DNA from: Opitutaceae bacterium UBA4094 | GTDB lineage: Bacteria > Verrucomicrobiota > Verrucomicrobiia > Opitutales > Opitutaceae | Direction: 5' to 3' | Assembly: GCA_002382525.1 (NCBI GenBank) | Contig: DFYA01000266.1 | Location: 62,857 to 78,042 of the forward strand | Length of the DNA stretch: 15,186 nt | Part shown: piece by piece, positions 1 through 7,368 of the stretch | Layout of the letters: every line of letters begins with the position of its first letter | Position numbering within the stretch: position 1 is the first letter of the stretch | Position numbers and translations under genes: made by a program | Notes under the pieces: model-generated | Database searches by the model: none | Seen by the model: only the letters and a program-made list of their open reading frames with translations | What the model was told of the DNA's origin: nothing

Positions 1-1
1 C

Positions 2-73
2 TACATCGCCGGGTTGGTTGAACAGCGCGAGAAGGGGCTGATCGGACAGAACTCGCCGCGCTCGTCCGCATGA
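2..73 (+). CDS. C-terminal tail of an upstream protein (partial, unidentified)
   Basis: Reading from base 2, an open frame gives 23 residues ending ...GLIGQNSPRSSA and stops at TGA 71-73. The stop overlaps the ATG of the next gene in an ATGA arrangement (ATG at 70). The same junction recurs at the next gene pair (696-699), so this is probably the end of a co-transcribed envelope gene entering from the left. The tail is too short to name a family. The other two plus frames were not as well placed: the frame from base 1 stops early, at 19-21. Confidence 0.55.
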   Translation, partial: YIAGLVEQREKGLIGQNSPRSSA

Positions 74-699
74 ACGCACGTCTCCAAGTAAGCGAACTGA
101 CCGTCTTGGGCGGTGGCGGAAACCGAACAGTTTACCGGCATCCGGAAAATTCGCGGTATCTGATAAAGGTCTTTCGCCCCGACAAAGCCGCCGCGCTTTG
201 GGGCGCGCGGATGTCGTTTCGCGAACGGTTGCGCCGGTTGCGGCAATACGAGCTGTTTTCACGCGAGATCCACGAATACCTGGCCGCGCACGCGTCGGAC
301 CGGCAGGCGTTGGCCTTCACGCAAAAAATCGTCGGTTTTGAGGAGACCGACATCGGCCTCGGACTCGTGGTGGAGGCGGCGTTCGGCCGGGATGGGAACC
401 TCGCGCCAACGCTGGCGACCCTGATCGCCGAGAAACGTTTCGATGAGAACGCACGGGCGGCCTTGGATAGGTTCAACTGCGCGTTGCTGGCGAGCGCTGT
501 GGTGATTTCGGACCTTCATTGGGGCAACCTGGTCTTGGCTTACACCGAAGAAGCCGGAGATCACTTTGTGATGATCGACGGCTTGGGCTCCTCGAATTTG
601 ATCCCGTTTAAGCGTTATTCGCAGTTTCTGAATCGACGGAGTAAGCTGGCGCGCGTGCGTCGGCTGGAGCGCAAAATTTCCGGGCAGACCACCGCATGA
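70..699 (+). CDS. YrbL-like protein kinase-fold protein (PhoP-regulated YrbL family)
   Basis: This 209-residue protein resembles the YrbL family, small proteins with a protein-kinase-like fold whose biochemical role is poorly defined. Visible kinase-type elements are a glycine-rich start (GGGGNRTVYRHP, about 14-25), a VAIK-type lysine (K33 in YLIKVF), a catalytic-loop-like segment SDLHWGN (147-153, D148 and N153) and a DFG-equivalent aspartate (D170 in MIDGLG). The Asp and Asn spacing of a working kinase loop is kept. No signal peptide or membrane segment is visible, so it is probably cytosolic. The start overlaps the stop of the preceding gene and its own stop overlaps the GT11 start (ATGA both times), so it is likely translated as part of one operon. 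The context suggests phosphorylation of a glycan or lipid-linked intermediate, but that is inference. Family call is fairly sure, substrate unknown. Confidence 0.75.
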   Translation: MNARLQVSELTVLGGGGNRTVYRHPENSRYLIKVFRPDKAAALWGARMSFRERLRRLRQYELFSREIHEYLAAHASDRQALAFTQKIVGFEETDIGLGLVVEAAFGRDGNLAPTLATLIAEKRFDENARAALDRFNCALLASAVVISDLHWGNLVLAYTEEAGDHFVMIDGLGSSNLIPFKRYSQFLNRRSKLARVRRLERKISGQTTA

Positions 700-1601
700 T
701 AAATTCCGCCGACGCAAAGACCGTGATCGCGAGCCTGCGGGGCGGGCTCGCCAACCAGATGGGAATTTATGCCGCAGCGAGCGCGCTTGCCGAAAGACAC
801 AGAGCGCAGCTGAAACTGGACTTGAGCTATTTCGTTTCGGGCCGTCGAAGGAACTACGAATTGGACAAGCTGCAGGTCCCTGCGGAAATCGCCACGAAGC
901 GCGAAGTGAACAAGGCGCTGGGATCTCGCTTTAAATTTTTCCAGAAGCGGCGGCGCGCGTATTACGAATCACAAGGGCTGGCCGATCCGCAGGTCTATCG
1001 CGAAAATCTGAGCGCATCGCTCAACCATGACCCGAAGTATTTCGAGCGTTGCCCGGCGATCCTTTTCGGGGATTTTCCCAGCATCTGGTATTACGAAGGC
1101 ATTCTGCCCCGGCTGCGGACCGAGTTCGAGATCGCCAAGCCGCTATCACCCGAAACGGCCCAGTGGCTGGCGCGCATCCAGCAAACCTCCTCCATCAGTC
1201 TGCATGTGAGGCGGGGAGATTATGCGACCAATGCGAAGACCACTCAGCTTCATGGGCTCTTAGGGGTGGAGTATTATCAAGCGGCGATTGACCTCATGGA
1301 GTCGCTGGTTCCGGAGGGAGAGTTTTTTATTTTTTCGGACGACATGCCTTGGGCGCGGCAGTCTTTGCGCTCCAACCGCCCGCTGCACCACGTCGCCTGC
1401 AACTCGATCGATGCGGGCTATCAGGATTTTCATCTGATGAAGAACTGCCGGCATCACATCATCGCCAACAGCGGCTTTTCGCGTTGGCCGGCGTTGTTGA
1501 ACGAGAGCCCCGGCAAACGCGTGATCATGCCGAAGCGTTGGGTGGTCGCTCATCACTACGATGAGGCGGATATAGCTCCGCCGGAGTGGATCCGTTTGTA
1601 G
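696..1601 (+). CDS. Glycosyltransferase family 11 (alpha-1,2-fucosyltransferase type)
   Basis: A 301-residue protein with the GT11 hallmarks: an N-terminal GGLANQM motif (16-22; the usual aromatic after QM is Gly here), FGDFPSIWYYE (124-134), the donor-binding HVRRGDY motif (170-176), FSDD (213-216) and a C-terminal HLMKNCRHHIIANSGFS block (246-262). Known members transfer L-fucose, usually from GDP-fucose, to the 2-OH of a sugar in O-antigens or surface glycans. No signal peptide is seen, as expected for a cytosolic or peripheral enzyme. The ATG overlaps the stop of the kinase-fold gene by four bases (ATGA 696-699), which fixes the start and implies coupling. No GDP-fucose synthesis genes (gmd, fcl) lie in the window, so the donor must come from elsewhere or the specificity may differ. 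It converges on the acyltransferase gene with 17 bases between the stops. Confidence 0.88.
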   Translation: MINSADAKTVIASLRGGLANQMGIYAAASALAERHRAQLKLDLSYFVSGRRRNYELDKLQVPAEIATKREVNKALGSRFKFFQKRRRAYYESQGLADPQVYRENLSASLNHDPKYFERCPAILFGDFPSIWYYEGILPRLRTEFEIAKPLSPETAQWLARIQQTSSISLHVRRGDYATNAKTTQLHGLLGVEYYQAAIDLMESLVPEGEFFIFSDDMPWARQSLRSNRPLHHVACNSIDAGYQDFHLMKNCRHHIIANSGFSRWPALLNESPGKRVIMPKRWVVAHHYDEADIAPPEWIRL

Positions 1602-1604
1602 GGG

Positions 1605-1629
1605 GCAGGCGCCTCACATCAGAGGCTGC
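1605..1629. terminator. Weak hairpin between convergent GT11 and acyltransferase genes
   Basis: The sequence GCCTC (1611-1615), a six-base loop and GAGGC (1622-1626) form a perfect 5-bp stem. It can be lengthened by GCA 1605-1607 with TGC 1627-1629 across a 3-base bulge. It follows the plus-strand stop and covers the minus-strand stop (1619-1621), so it could slow polymerase from either side. There is no run of T on either strand, so a classical intrinsic terminator is not supported. Confidence 0.22.
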
Positions 1630-2206
1630 GGATCACCTTGGCGGGAACGCCTGCGGCGAGCGCTCGCGCCGGCACATCGTTTACCACCACGGCACCTGCG
1701 GCGATCACCGTGCCATCGCCGATGGTCACGCCCTTGAGCACCACTACGCGGCTACCGAGCCAGACGTTGTTGCCGATCGTGACGGCGGCGGTCGCACCGG
1801 CGCCGTCGTGCCGGCCTTCGGGCGACAATTCGTGGAAGTCGGAATCGGTGATCGTGACCGCATCGCCGATGAGGCAGTATTCGCCGATGGTGATACGTTC
1901 GCACGCGATCACCGAGACGTTGTTTGAGAGAATCGTATGCGCACGGATTTCTATGCGGCTCGACTGGGTTCGGGCTTGGAGGAGGATGTCGCCTCGACCG
2001 TATTTCGGCGCGAGCGCGTAGCCAAAGCGCGTGCGCCCGGCGATCTCGACGCGACCTCTTCCATTGGAGAGCACAGGGACGTCGGTGCGAATTTTGCCCG
2101 CGACGGAAAGCGTGCCTGAGTGGCCGTGGATGAAGAGCCATCGCCACCAGATTCGCTGGAGGCGGAACCGGGCCGCGCGAACGAAACGAATCAGGCCCGG
2201 TAGCAT
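1619..2206 (-). CDS. Hexapeptide-repeat O-acyltransferase (WcaB/WcaF-like, LbH fold)
   Basis: This 195-residue protein is a left-handed beta-helix acetyltransferase of the kind that O-acetylates surface-glycan sugars. Imperfect [LIV]-G-x4 repeats run from about residue 90 to 175 (for example ITIGEYCLIGDAVTI and VTIGNNVWLGSRVVVLKGV). The loop TDSDFHELSPEGR (120-132) carries the likely catalytic His125. The C-terminal VPAKVIRSL is typical of the family. The N-terminus is basic and aromatic (RLQRIWWRWLFIHG, 15-28), which may give membrane association. The ATG at 2206 shares its A with the fdtB stop (TGATG on the minus strand). A GTG directly upstream at 2209 is an alternative start adding one residue. 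It is last in the seven-gene operon, so it may decorate the same glycan. Acceptor is unknown. Confidence 0.85.
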   Translation of the reverse strand: MLPGLIRFVRAARFRLQRIWWRWLFIHGHSGTLSVAGKIRTDVPVLSNGRGRVEIAGRTRFGYALAPKYGRGDILLQARTQSSRIEIRAHTILSNNVSVIACERITIGEYCLIGDAVTITDSDFHELSPEGRHDGAGATAAVTIGNNVWLGSRVVVLKGVTIGDGTVIAAGAVVVNDVPARALAAGVPAKVIRSL

Positions 2207-3309
2207 CACTCGAAGCGGTTGACGGCGTCGATCACGGCGGAGACTTGATCGTCAGTCATGACCGGACTGAGCGGGAGGCTGAGCACCTCACGATGAATGG
2301 CCTCCGTGATCGGCAGCGAAAGACTGCGATACTCGCGATAGGCATCCTGGTGGTGCGGCGGAATCGGGTAGTGGACCATCGTCTGCACACCTTGGTCGGC
2401 CAACCAGCGCTGAAGACGGTCCCGCTCGTTTGTTCGTATTACGAACAAGTGGAAAACATGAGCGGCCGGCTCGGAGGCGGACGGAAGTCCGACCGCAGGG
2501 TTGCGGATCTCGGCGAAGTAGCGTCCGGCGATACGACGGCGCGAGGATGTCTCGGTATCGAGAAACGGGAGCTTGGCGCGAAGAAGGGCTGCCTGCATTT
2601 CGTCGAGGCGGCTGTTGGGCCCCTTGTAGCGGTTCTTGTATTTCTGCTCCGAACCGTAGTTGCGCAGCGCACGCAGCGTCGTGGCGAGTTGGTCGTCGTC
2701 CGTCGTGACACAACCGGCGTCGCCGAGGGCGCCGAGGTTCTTGCCGGGGTAAAAACTGAAACCGGCGGCGTCGCCGAGCGCGCCCACTTTTTTCCCGTCC
2801 ACCTCGGCACCGTGAGATTGCGCGCAATCCTCCAGCACCTTTAGCCCATGCTGGCGGGCGAACGCGGTGATCGCCGTCATGTCGGCGGCCAGCCCGTAGA
2901 GGTGAACCACGAGGATGGCGCGAGTCCGCGGAGTAAGCGCTGCGGCGAGGCGGGCAGGGTCGAGGTTAAAGGTGCGGGGATCGGGCTCGACCAGGATCGG
3001 GCGAAGCTGGTTTTCGCTGATCGCCAGAATGGACGCGATGTAGGTGTTGGCGGGGACGATGACCTCGTCGCCCTCGGCGAGAACGCCGTGTTCTTTCCAA
3101 GCGCGCAGCACGAGCGTGAGCGCGTCGAGGCCGTTGGCCACGCCGATGCAATGGCGGCTGCCGTTCCAGGCGGCGAACTCGGCCTCGAAGGCGGTGACCT
3201 CGCGGCCGAGCACATACCAACCTGAATCGATCACCCGCGTGGCGGCGGCGACCAGGGCGTCGCGGTATTGGGCATTGAGCGGTTTGAGGTCGAGGAAGGG
3301 AATCGACAT
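2206..3309 (-). CDS. fdtB: PLP-dependent sugar aminotransferase, FdtB-type (dTDP-3-keto-6-deoxyhexose 3-transaminase)
   Basis: A 367-residue DegT/DnrJ/EryC1-family aminotransferase. It would transfer an amino group, normally from glutamate, to C3 of the 3-keto-6-deoxyhexose made by the ketoisomerase two genes upstream. It opens with IPFLDLKPLN. The PLP-binding lysine is K190 in the block FYPGKNLGALGDAG (187-200), and the LEDCAQSHGA stretch (159-168) supplies D161 and Q164 for cofactor binding. RNYGS (216-220) and LDEMQAALL (235-243) are also typical. The frame stays open to an ATG at 3387, but the extra 26 residues lie inside fdtC and match nothing expected, so 3309 was chosen. The start is 10 bases after the fdtC stop. 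Between the FdtB (galacto) and QdtB (gluco) forms the sequence alone does not decide. The enzyme class is very secure. Confidence 0.9.
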   Translation of the reverse strand: MSIPFLDLKPLNAQYRDALVAAATRVIDSGWYVLGREVTAFEAEFAAWNGSRHCIGVANGLDALTLVLRAWKEHGVLAEGDEVIVPANTYIASILAISENQLRPILVEPDPRTFNLDPARLAAALTPRTRAILVVHLYGLAADMTAITAFARQHGLKVLEDCAQSHGAEVDGKKVGALGDAAGFSFYPGKNLGALGDAGCVTTDDDQLATTLRALRNYGSEQKYKNRYKGPNSRLDEMQAALLRAKLPFLDTETSSRRRIAGRYFAEIRNPAVGLPSASEPAAHVFHLFVIRTNERDRLQRWLADQGVQTMVHYPIPPHHQDAYREYRSLSLPITEAIHREVLSLPLSPVMTDDQVSAVIDAVNRFE

Positions 3310-3319
3310 GAGCGTAGAG

Positions 3320-3784
3320 TTATTCGGTCGGAAGAGTGCGCACCACGCGGGCGGGATTGCCGACGACAACGGCTCCGGCGGGGACATCGCGTGTCACGAC
3401 ACTGCCGGCCCCGACCATGGCTTTTTCGCCGATGACGATGCCGGAAAGTAACGTGGCGTTGGCGCCGATAGAGGCGCCTTTTTTGATGAAGGTCTTGCGA
3501 AAGGCCGCAGGCGTCTGACGTGAGCGAGGGAAAAGATCGTTGGTGAACGTGACGTTGGGGCCTACAAACACATCGTCCTCGAGCGTGACCCCGTCCCAGA
3601 GCTGCACGCCGCATTTCACGGTCACGCGATCGCCCACCACGACGTCGTTCTCGATGAAGCAGTGGGAACAGATGTTGCAGTCCCGTCCGATGCGGGCGCC
3701 GGGAAGGATGACGCAGAATTGCCACACCCGACTGCCTTCACCGATGGCGGGGCTTTGGACGTCGGCACTAGGATGCTGATACAT
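3320..3784 (-). CDS. fdtC: dTDP-3-amino-3,6-dideoxyhexose N-acetyltransferase, FdtC/QdtC-type
   Basis: A 154-residue left-handed beta-helix acetyltransferase. It would place an acetyl group from acetyl-CoA on the 3-amino group made by the aminotransferase, giving dTDP-3-acetamido-3,6-dideoxyhexose. The N-terminus (HPSADVQSPAIGEGSRVWQF, 4-23) and the run ICSHCFIENDVVVGDRV (38-54) followed by LWDGV and FTNDLFPRS (80-88) are the pattern of the sugar-nucleotide N-acetyltransferase group that includes FdtC, QdtC and WbpD-like enzymes. Asn82 lies in the conserved TND turn. The C-terminal GNPARVV is standard. The ATG at 3784 lies 17 bases inside the end of fdtA, in another frame, and there is no closer in-frame ATG. 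The neighbours decide the substrate. Alternative: an N-acetyltransferase for another amino sugar. Confidence 0.87.
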   Translation of the reverse strand: MYQHPSADVQSPAIGEGSRVWQFCVILPGARIGRDCNICSHCFIENDVVVGDRVTVKCGVQLWDGVTLEDDVFVGPNVTFTNDLFPRSRQTPAAFRKTFIKKGASIGANATLLSGIVIGEKAMVGAGSVVTRDVPAGAVVVGNPARVVRTLPTE

Positions 3785-4181
3785 AGGCGAGAAAATCGGC
3801 GTAGTTCCGGAGGTAATCGGCTTCGTCGTAATGGTCGGACGCGAGCACGAGGAGCACGCAGTCGGGCGAGAAATCGCTCATCTCATGCCAGACGCGCGGA
3901 GGAATCAGCAACCCGCGGTCGGGCGCATCCATGCGCACGGACTCCTTTTGGTTGCCGTCGTCCATGAGCATCGTGCAGGAACCGATGACACAGACCGCGA
4001 CCTGTTGAAGTTGCTTGTGCGCATGAAAACCGCGGGACACTCCCGGGGCGGTTCCGAACACGTAATACGTTCGAGCGATGGCAAACGGCACGTCGCGCTC
4101 GCCTTCGACCGCGACGAGCAATCCGCGCTCGTCGCCGCGCTTTTTAAGCGGAACCCAGGTGATAAGGGCCGGGGCGCTCAT
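3768..4181 (-). CDS. fdtA: dTDP-4-keto-6-deoxyglucose 3,4-ketoisomerase, FdtA-like (WxcM-like cupin)
   Basis: A 137-residue cupin enzyme that moves the keto group of the RmlB product from C4 to C3, setting up C3 amination. It carries the family blocks RGFHAHKQLQQ (50-60, with paired histidines 53 and 55), GSCTMLMDDG (67-76), RVWHEMSDF (96-104) and SDHYDEADYLRNY (115-127). The start at 4181 overlaps the rmlA stop (ATGA, 4178-4181). The frame extends to an ATG at 4271, but those 30 residues lie within rmlA and look unlike the family. FdtA gives the galacto and QdtA the gluco 3-keto sugar. Here the N-terminal motif is GDERG (16-20), which from memory is closer to FdtA (Arg) than QdtA (Tyr), a weak distinction made without alignment. 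It overlaps fdtC by 17 bases. Confidence 0.88.
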   Translation of the reverse strand: MSAPALITWVPLKKRGDERGLLVAVEGERDVPFAIARTYYVFGTAPGVSRGFHAHKQLQQVAVCVIGSCTMLMDDGNQKESVRMDAPDRGLLIPPRVWHEMSDFSPDCVLLVLASDHYDEADYLRNYADFLAYVSAS

Positions 4182-5071
4182 GAAGTGGTTAGCAGGCTCT
4201 TGAGGTAGGCGCCGTATTCGGATTTTCCATGAAAGGAGATGGCGGCTTTGAGACCCGCTGTATCCAGCCAACCATTACGGAATCCGATTTCCTCAAGGCA
4301 GGCGACCTTGAACCCTTGGTGGGCTTCGATCGTGCGCACAAATTGGGCCGCTTCGAGCAAGCTCTCGTGAGTGCCTGTGTCCAACCAGGTATGGCCGCGC
4401 CCCAGCACTTCGACATGAAGCGCGCCGCCCTCGAGATACGCTTGGTTGATGCAGGTGATCTCCAGCTCGCCGCGGGCGGAGGGTTTCACCGCGCGAGCGA
4501 TTTCGACCACGTTCGTGTCGTAAAAATAAAGCCCGGTGACGGCGAAACGCGACTTGGGGCGGGCGGGTTTTTCCTCGATGGAGACGGCCCGGCCGGAGGC
4601 GTCGAACTCAACCACGCCGAAGCGCTCGGGGTCCTTGACCTCGTAACCGAATACCGTGGCGCCGGTCGTGCGGGCGTTTGCGGCCAGCAGACGCGGGGAG
4701 AAGCCCTGGCCGTAAAAAATGTTGTCACCGAGGACCAGCGCGCACGGCTCACGGCCGGTGAGGAAACCGGCGTCGGCGGCGATCGTGAACGCCTGGGCCA
4801 AGCCTTCGGGCCGTGGTTGTTCGGCATAGTGCAGGACCAGGCCGAACGCGGAGCCGTCCCCGAGATGGCGCCGGAAAAGCGGCAGGTCGTGCGGGGTGGA
4901 GATGATCAATATCTCGCGGATGCCGGCCAGCATGAGCACCGAGAGCGGATAATAAATCATCGGCTTGTCGTAAACGGGGAGCAGTTGCTTGCTGACCGCG
5001 AGCGTGGCCGGGTAGAGGCGAGTGCCGGAGCCGCCGGCGAGGACGATGCCTTTGCGTGAGGAATTACTCAT
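4178..5071 (-). CDS. rmlA: Glucose-1-phosphate thymidylyltransferase RmlA
   Basis: A 297-residue nucleotidyltransferase that joins glucose-1-phosphate and dTTP to give dTDP-glucose, the entry step of dTDP-deoxysugar synthesis in the cytosol. The signature LAGGSGTRLYP (11-21) with K28 in SKQLLPVYDKPM, the metal-binding GDN (115-117), EEKP (166-169) and WLDTGT (229-234) are all present, and the length matches the short RmlA class. The start at 5071 gives MSNSSRKGIVLAGG, and its ATG overlaps the rmlB stop (ATGA 5068-5071). The frame is open to 5206, but the extra 45 residues are antisense-like coding inside rmlB and were discarded. It is the third gene of the operon. No rmlC or rmlD follows, so the product flows to the Fdt enzymes rather than to rhamnose within this cluster. 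Confidence 0.97.
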   Translation of the reverse strand: MSNSSRKGIVLAGGSGTRLYPATLAVSKQLLPVYDKPMIYYPLSVLMLAGIREILIISTPHDLPLFRRHLGDGSAFGLVLHYAEQPRPEGLAQAFTIAADAGFLTGREPCALVLGDNIFYGQGFSPRLLAANARTTGATVFGYEVKDPERFGVVEFDASGRAVSIEEKPARPKSRFAVTGLYFYDTNVVEIARAVKPSARGELEITCINQAYLEGGALHVEVLGRGHTWLDTGTHESLLEAAQFVRTIEAHQGFKVACLEEIGFRNGWLDTAGLKAAISFHGKSEYGAYLKSLLTTS

Positions 5072-6135
5072 GAGGTGCAGGCTTGGGTGCCGAGGCGTTG
5101 GAGTTTGTAGGAGCCGTTGAGGATGGCGGAGGTCCAGGACTCGTTGTCGAGATACCACTGAACGGTTTTGCGAAAACCCGAGGTATGATCCTGCTTCGGT
5201 TCCCAACCGAGGTCGCGTTTGATTTTGGAGGCGTCAATCGCGTAGCGCAGGTCGTGGCCGGGGCGATCGGTCACAAAGGTGATCTGCCTCGTGTAGCTGA
5301 GCCCGTCGGCACGGGGACGCAGTTCGTCGAGCAAGCCGCAGAGCAGACGGACGAGGTCGATGTTCTGTCGCTCGTTGTTTCCGCCGATGTTGTAGGTTTC
5401 GCCCACGCGGCCGCGGGCGATGACGGTGTGGAGGGCCTCGGCGTGGTCGCCGACGTAGAGCCAGTCGCGGATGTTCTCGCCTTTTCCGTAAACTGGAATC
5501 GGTTCGCCGCGCAGGGCCTTCAAAATGACAACCGGGATGAGTTTCTCGGGAAACTGGTAGGGGCCATAGTTGTTTGAGCAGTTGGTGACGATTACCGGCA
5601 ACCGATAGGTGTCGGCCCAGGCGCGGGCGAGGTGATCGCTGGCGGCCTTGCTCGCCGAATACGGCGAATGCGGATCGTAAGGCGTTTCCTCGGTGAAGAG
5701 CCCATCCGAGCCAAGTGAGCCGTAAACTTCGTCAGTCGATACGTGGAGGAAACGGAAGCGGTCGCGAGCGGGGCCGCCGCCGAGTTTATCGAAATGGGCG
5801 CGCGCGGCTTGGAGGAGGGTGAACGTGCCGACAACGTTGGTTTGGATAAACGCGCCGGGGCCGTCGATGGAACGATCCACGTGGCTCTCGGCGGCGAGGT
5901 GCATCACCCAATCGGGGGAGAATTCGGCGAAGAGGCTTTGGAGTGCGGACGCGTCGCAGATATCGGCTTGGGCGAAACGATGCCGCAGATTGCCTTCGAG
6001 GTCGGCAAGCGAGTGCCGGTTGCCCGCGTAGGTGAGCGCATCGACGTTGAGGACCTCATGGCCGTGATCTTTGACGAGCAGGCGCACGAGGTTGGAGCCG
6101 ATGAAGCCGGCGCCGCCGGTGACGAGGATTTTCAT
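5068..6135 (-). CDS. rmlB: dTDP-glucose 4,6-dehydratase RmlB
   Basis: A 355-residue short-chain dehydrogenase/reductase of the extended type that converts dTDP-glucose to dTDP-4-keto-6-deoxyglucose with bound NAD. The NAD-binding TGGAGFIGSN (6-15) is at the very N-terminus. STDEVYG (133-139) and the catalytic SPYSASKAASDH (157-168, with Y159 and K163) follow, then NNYGPYQFPEKLIP (188-201) and RDWLYVGDH (223-231). The length is normal. The start at 6135 (MKILVTGG) overlaps the GT2 stop by ATGA. The frame runs open to 6627, giving 164 extra Arg/Pro-rich residues that lie antiparallel to nothing conserved and were rejected. The last residues, about 340-355, are a short tail beyond the usual helix. 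Confidence 0.97.
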   Translation of the reverse strand: MKILVTGGAGFIGSNLVRLLVKDHGHEVLNVDALTYAGNRHSLADLEGNLRHRFAQADICDASALQSLFAEFSPDWVMHLAAESHVDRSIDGPGAFIQTNVVGTFTLLQAARAHFDKLGGGPARDRFRFLHVSTDEVYGSLGSDGLFTEETPYDPHSPYSASKAASDHLARAWADTYRLPVIVTNCSNNYGPYQFPEKLIPVVILKALRGEPIPVYGKGENIRDWLYVGDHAEALHTVIARGRVGETYNIGGNNERQNIDLVRLLCGLLDELRPRADGLSYTRQITFVTDRPGHDLRYAIDASKIKRDLGWEPKQDHTSGFRKTVQWYLDNESWTSAILNGSYKLQRLGTQACTS

Positions 6136-7172
6136 CTTGATTTGAGAGTGATGGCTCGCGCGGCTAGATAGAGCGGCGAAGGCAGGAGCAGCTTGGCCTT
6201 CATGCGAGCGAGGGAGAGGATGCGGGCGAACTTGGGGAAACGCGCGAGGCGACTTGTCCACGGCAGCGTCCACCAAGCGGCGAGCCCGTCGAACGCCTGC
6301 GCCTGAACGAGCAGGGCGTCCTTGAAGCGCTCTTTGAGCGGCCCCGGCATGCTGTCGAGATCGCGGGCCATGCAGCGCAGGAGCGTGGCTTCGCGCGACC
6401 AGCGTTTTGTGTTTTGGCGTTCCTGCTCGCGCGCGAGATTCATGCGGGATCGGGACTGGCCGCGCGTGTAGTTGGTGAGGCTGTCCGCGTGTTTGCGGTA
6501 TTCGACGAGGCGCTCGGGGAGAAAACGCACCCGGCCGGTCAAACGTGCGCGCAGGGTGAGGGCGGCATCCTCGAAGACCAGATCGGCGGGGAGCATTCCA
6601 AAACGCTCGAACAGGGACCGATGCCACGCGGCGGTCGCGCCGGTGAGGGTGCCGCTAAACGGAAGACGTGGGAAGGGCTTGATGCGCAGGATCGCCGCGA
6701 GCGCTTCCTCGGTCGAGACGTCATCGGTCGAATGAAATCGTTTGCGCGCGCCGTCCTTGACGGGCTCGCGGGCGCCGTGGTCGTCGATCGAATACCAGTC
6801 GGAAGCCACGCCGCGGAGATCGGGTTGGGCAGCGGCGGCGGCCATCAACTGGGTGACGCGGTGCGGCAGCGAGATGTCGTCGCCGGCCGCCAGCACCACC
6901 CACTCGCCGGAGCTGCGACGGACCCCGTTGTTTACGTTCCCCGCCAGGCCTTGGTTTCCCTCGGTCTGGCACAGGATGACTTTGTGCGACGTGGGCGTGG
7001 CGGCGACTTCCTCTTGGATGATCTGCCATGTGTCGTCCGGCGAGCAGTCGTCGGAGATGATGATTTCGAGATTCGGATAATCCTGCGCCAACGCGCCCCG
7101 AACCGCCGCACGAACAAACTGACTTTGCTTATAGGTGATCAGCAGAAACGAAACTCTGGGCGGCAAACTCAT
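6132..7172 (-). CDS. Glycosyltransferase family 2
   Basis: A 346-residue GT-A fold transferase, first gene of the seven-gene minus-strand operon. The N-terminus VSFLLITYKQSQFVRAAV (7-24) starts the nucleotide-binding fold. DD at 41-42 and the DxD-type GDD (97-99) would bind the metal and donor, and a downstream ED (201-202, in LVFEDAAL) fits the catalytic acid region of bacterial GT2 enzymes. The C-terminal part is basic and hydrophobic (from about 315), which may attach it to the inner membrane. It is coupled to rmlB by ATGA (6132-6135), so it is a fair candidate for the transferase that uses the dTDP-amino sugar made by the operon. That is an inference from position only. The ATG at 7172 opens on the divergent intergenic region, so the operon promoter should be there. 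Confidence 0.9.
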   Translation of the reverse strand: MSLPPRVSFLLITYKQSQFVRAAVRGALAQDYPNLEIIISDDCSPDDTWQIIQEEVAATPTSHKVILCQTEGNQGLAGNVNNGVRRSSGEWVVLAAGDDISLPHRVTQLMAAAAAQPDLRGVASDWYSIDDHGAREPVKDGARKRFHSTDDVSTEEALAAILRIKPFPRLPFSGTLTGATAAWHRSLFERFGMLPADLVFEDAALTLRARLTGRVRFLPERLVEYRKHADSLTNYTRGQSRSRMNLAREQERQNTKRWSREATLLRCMARDLDSMPGPLKERFKDALLVQAQAFDGLAAWWTLPWTSRLARFPKFARILSLARMKAKLLLPSPLYLAARAITLKSR

Positions 7173-7368
7173 GGATGCGGGAGATGGGTCGTGAGTGTAG
7201 TAACCGCCAGGCTGGCAATGAGCGGATGAAGGTCGAGGAACCAGATACGGGATTCAAGCGGAATACCGTCAACGTCTTGTCGTGTATAACCGCGAGGAAA
7301 TCCGATTCTCAAGGCTTGGCAGTCGGGCGGTTTGTCTCCGTGGTTTGCGGATTAACGGCCCTCTGCGC
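7173..7368. promoter_or_regulatory. Divergent intergenic region between the amino-sugar operon and the GT4 gene
   Basis: The 196 bases separate two divergent starts (7172 minus, 7369 plus), so promoters for both should lie here. For the plus direction the best -10-like hexamer is TATAAC at 7285-7290, but no good -35 sits 16-18 bases before it. No convincing minus-strand promoter was found by eye. A short near-palindrome GCCAG-G-CTGGC lies at 7206-7216, a possible protein site but easily chance. The plus frame stays open from an ATG at 7282, and the peptide before 7369 looks non-conserved. Confidence 0.4.

Noticed and set aside
4229..5059. 276-codon plus-strand open frame
   Set aside because: It is fully antisense to rmlA, whose motifs are unmistakable; the composition (Gly/Arg/Asp-rich) is that of a GC-rich shadow frame.
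6136..6627. 164-residue N-terminal extension of RmlB, possibly a fusion
   Set aside because: It is Arg/Pro/His-rich, overlaps the GT2 gene in another frame, and RmlB begins properly at MKILVTGG with an ATGA junction.
6414..7229. 271-codon plus-strand open frame
   Set aside because: Antisense to the GT2 gene, with no family motif.
7282..7368. 29-residue upstream extension of the GT4 glycosyltransferase (ATG at 7282)
   Set aside because: The peptide is basic and unlike a GT-B N-terminus; the fold begins naturally at MKTLLIIG (7369). A longer form cannot be fully excluded.
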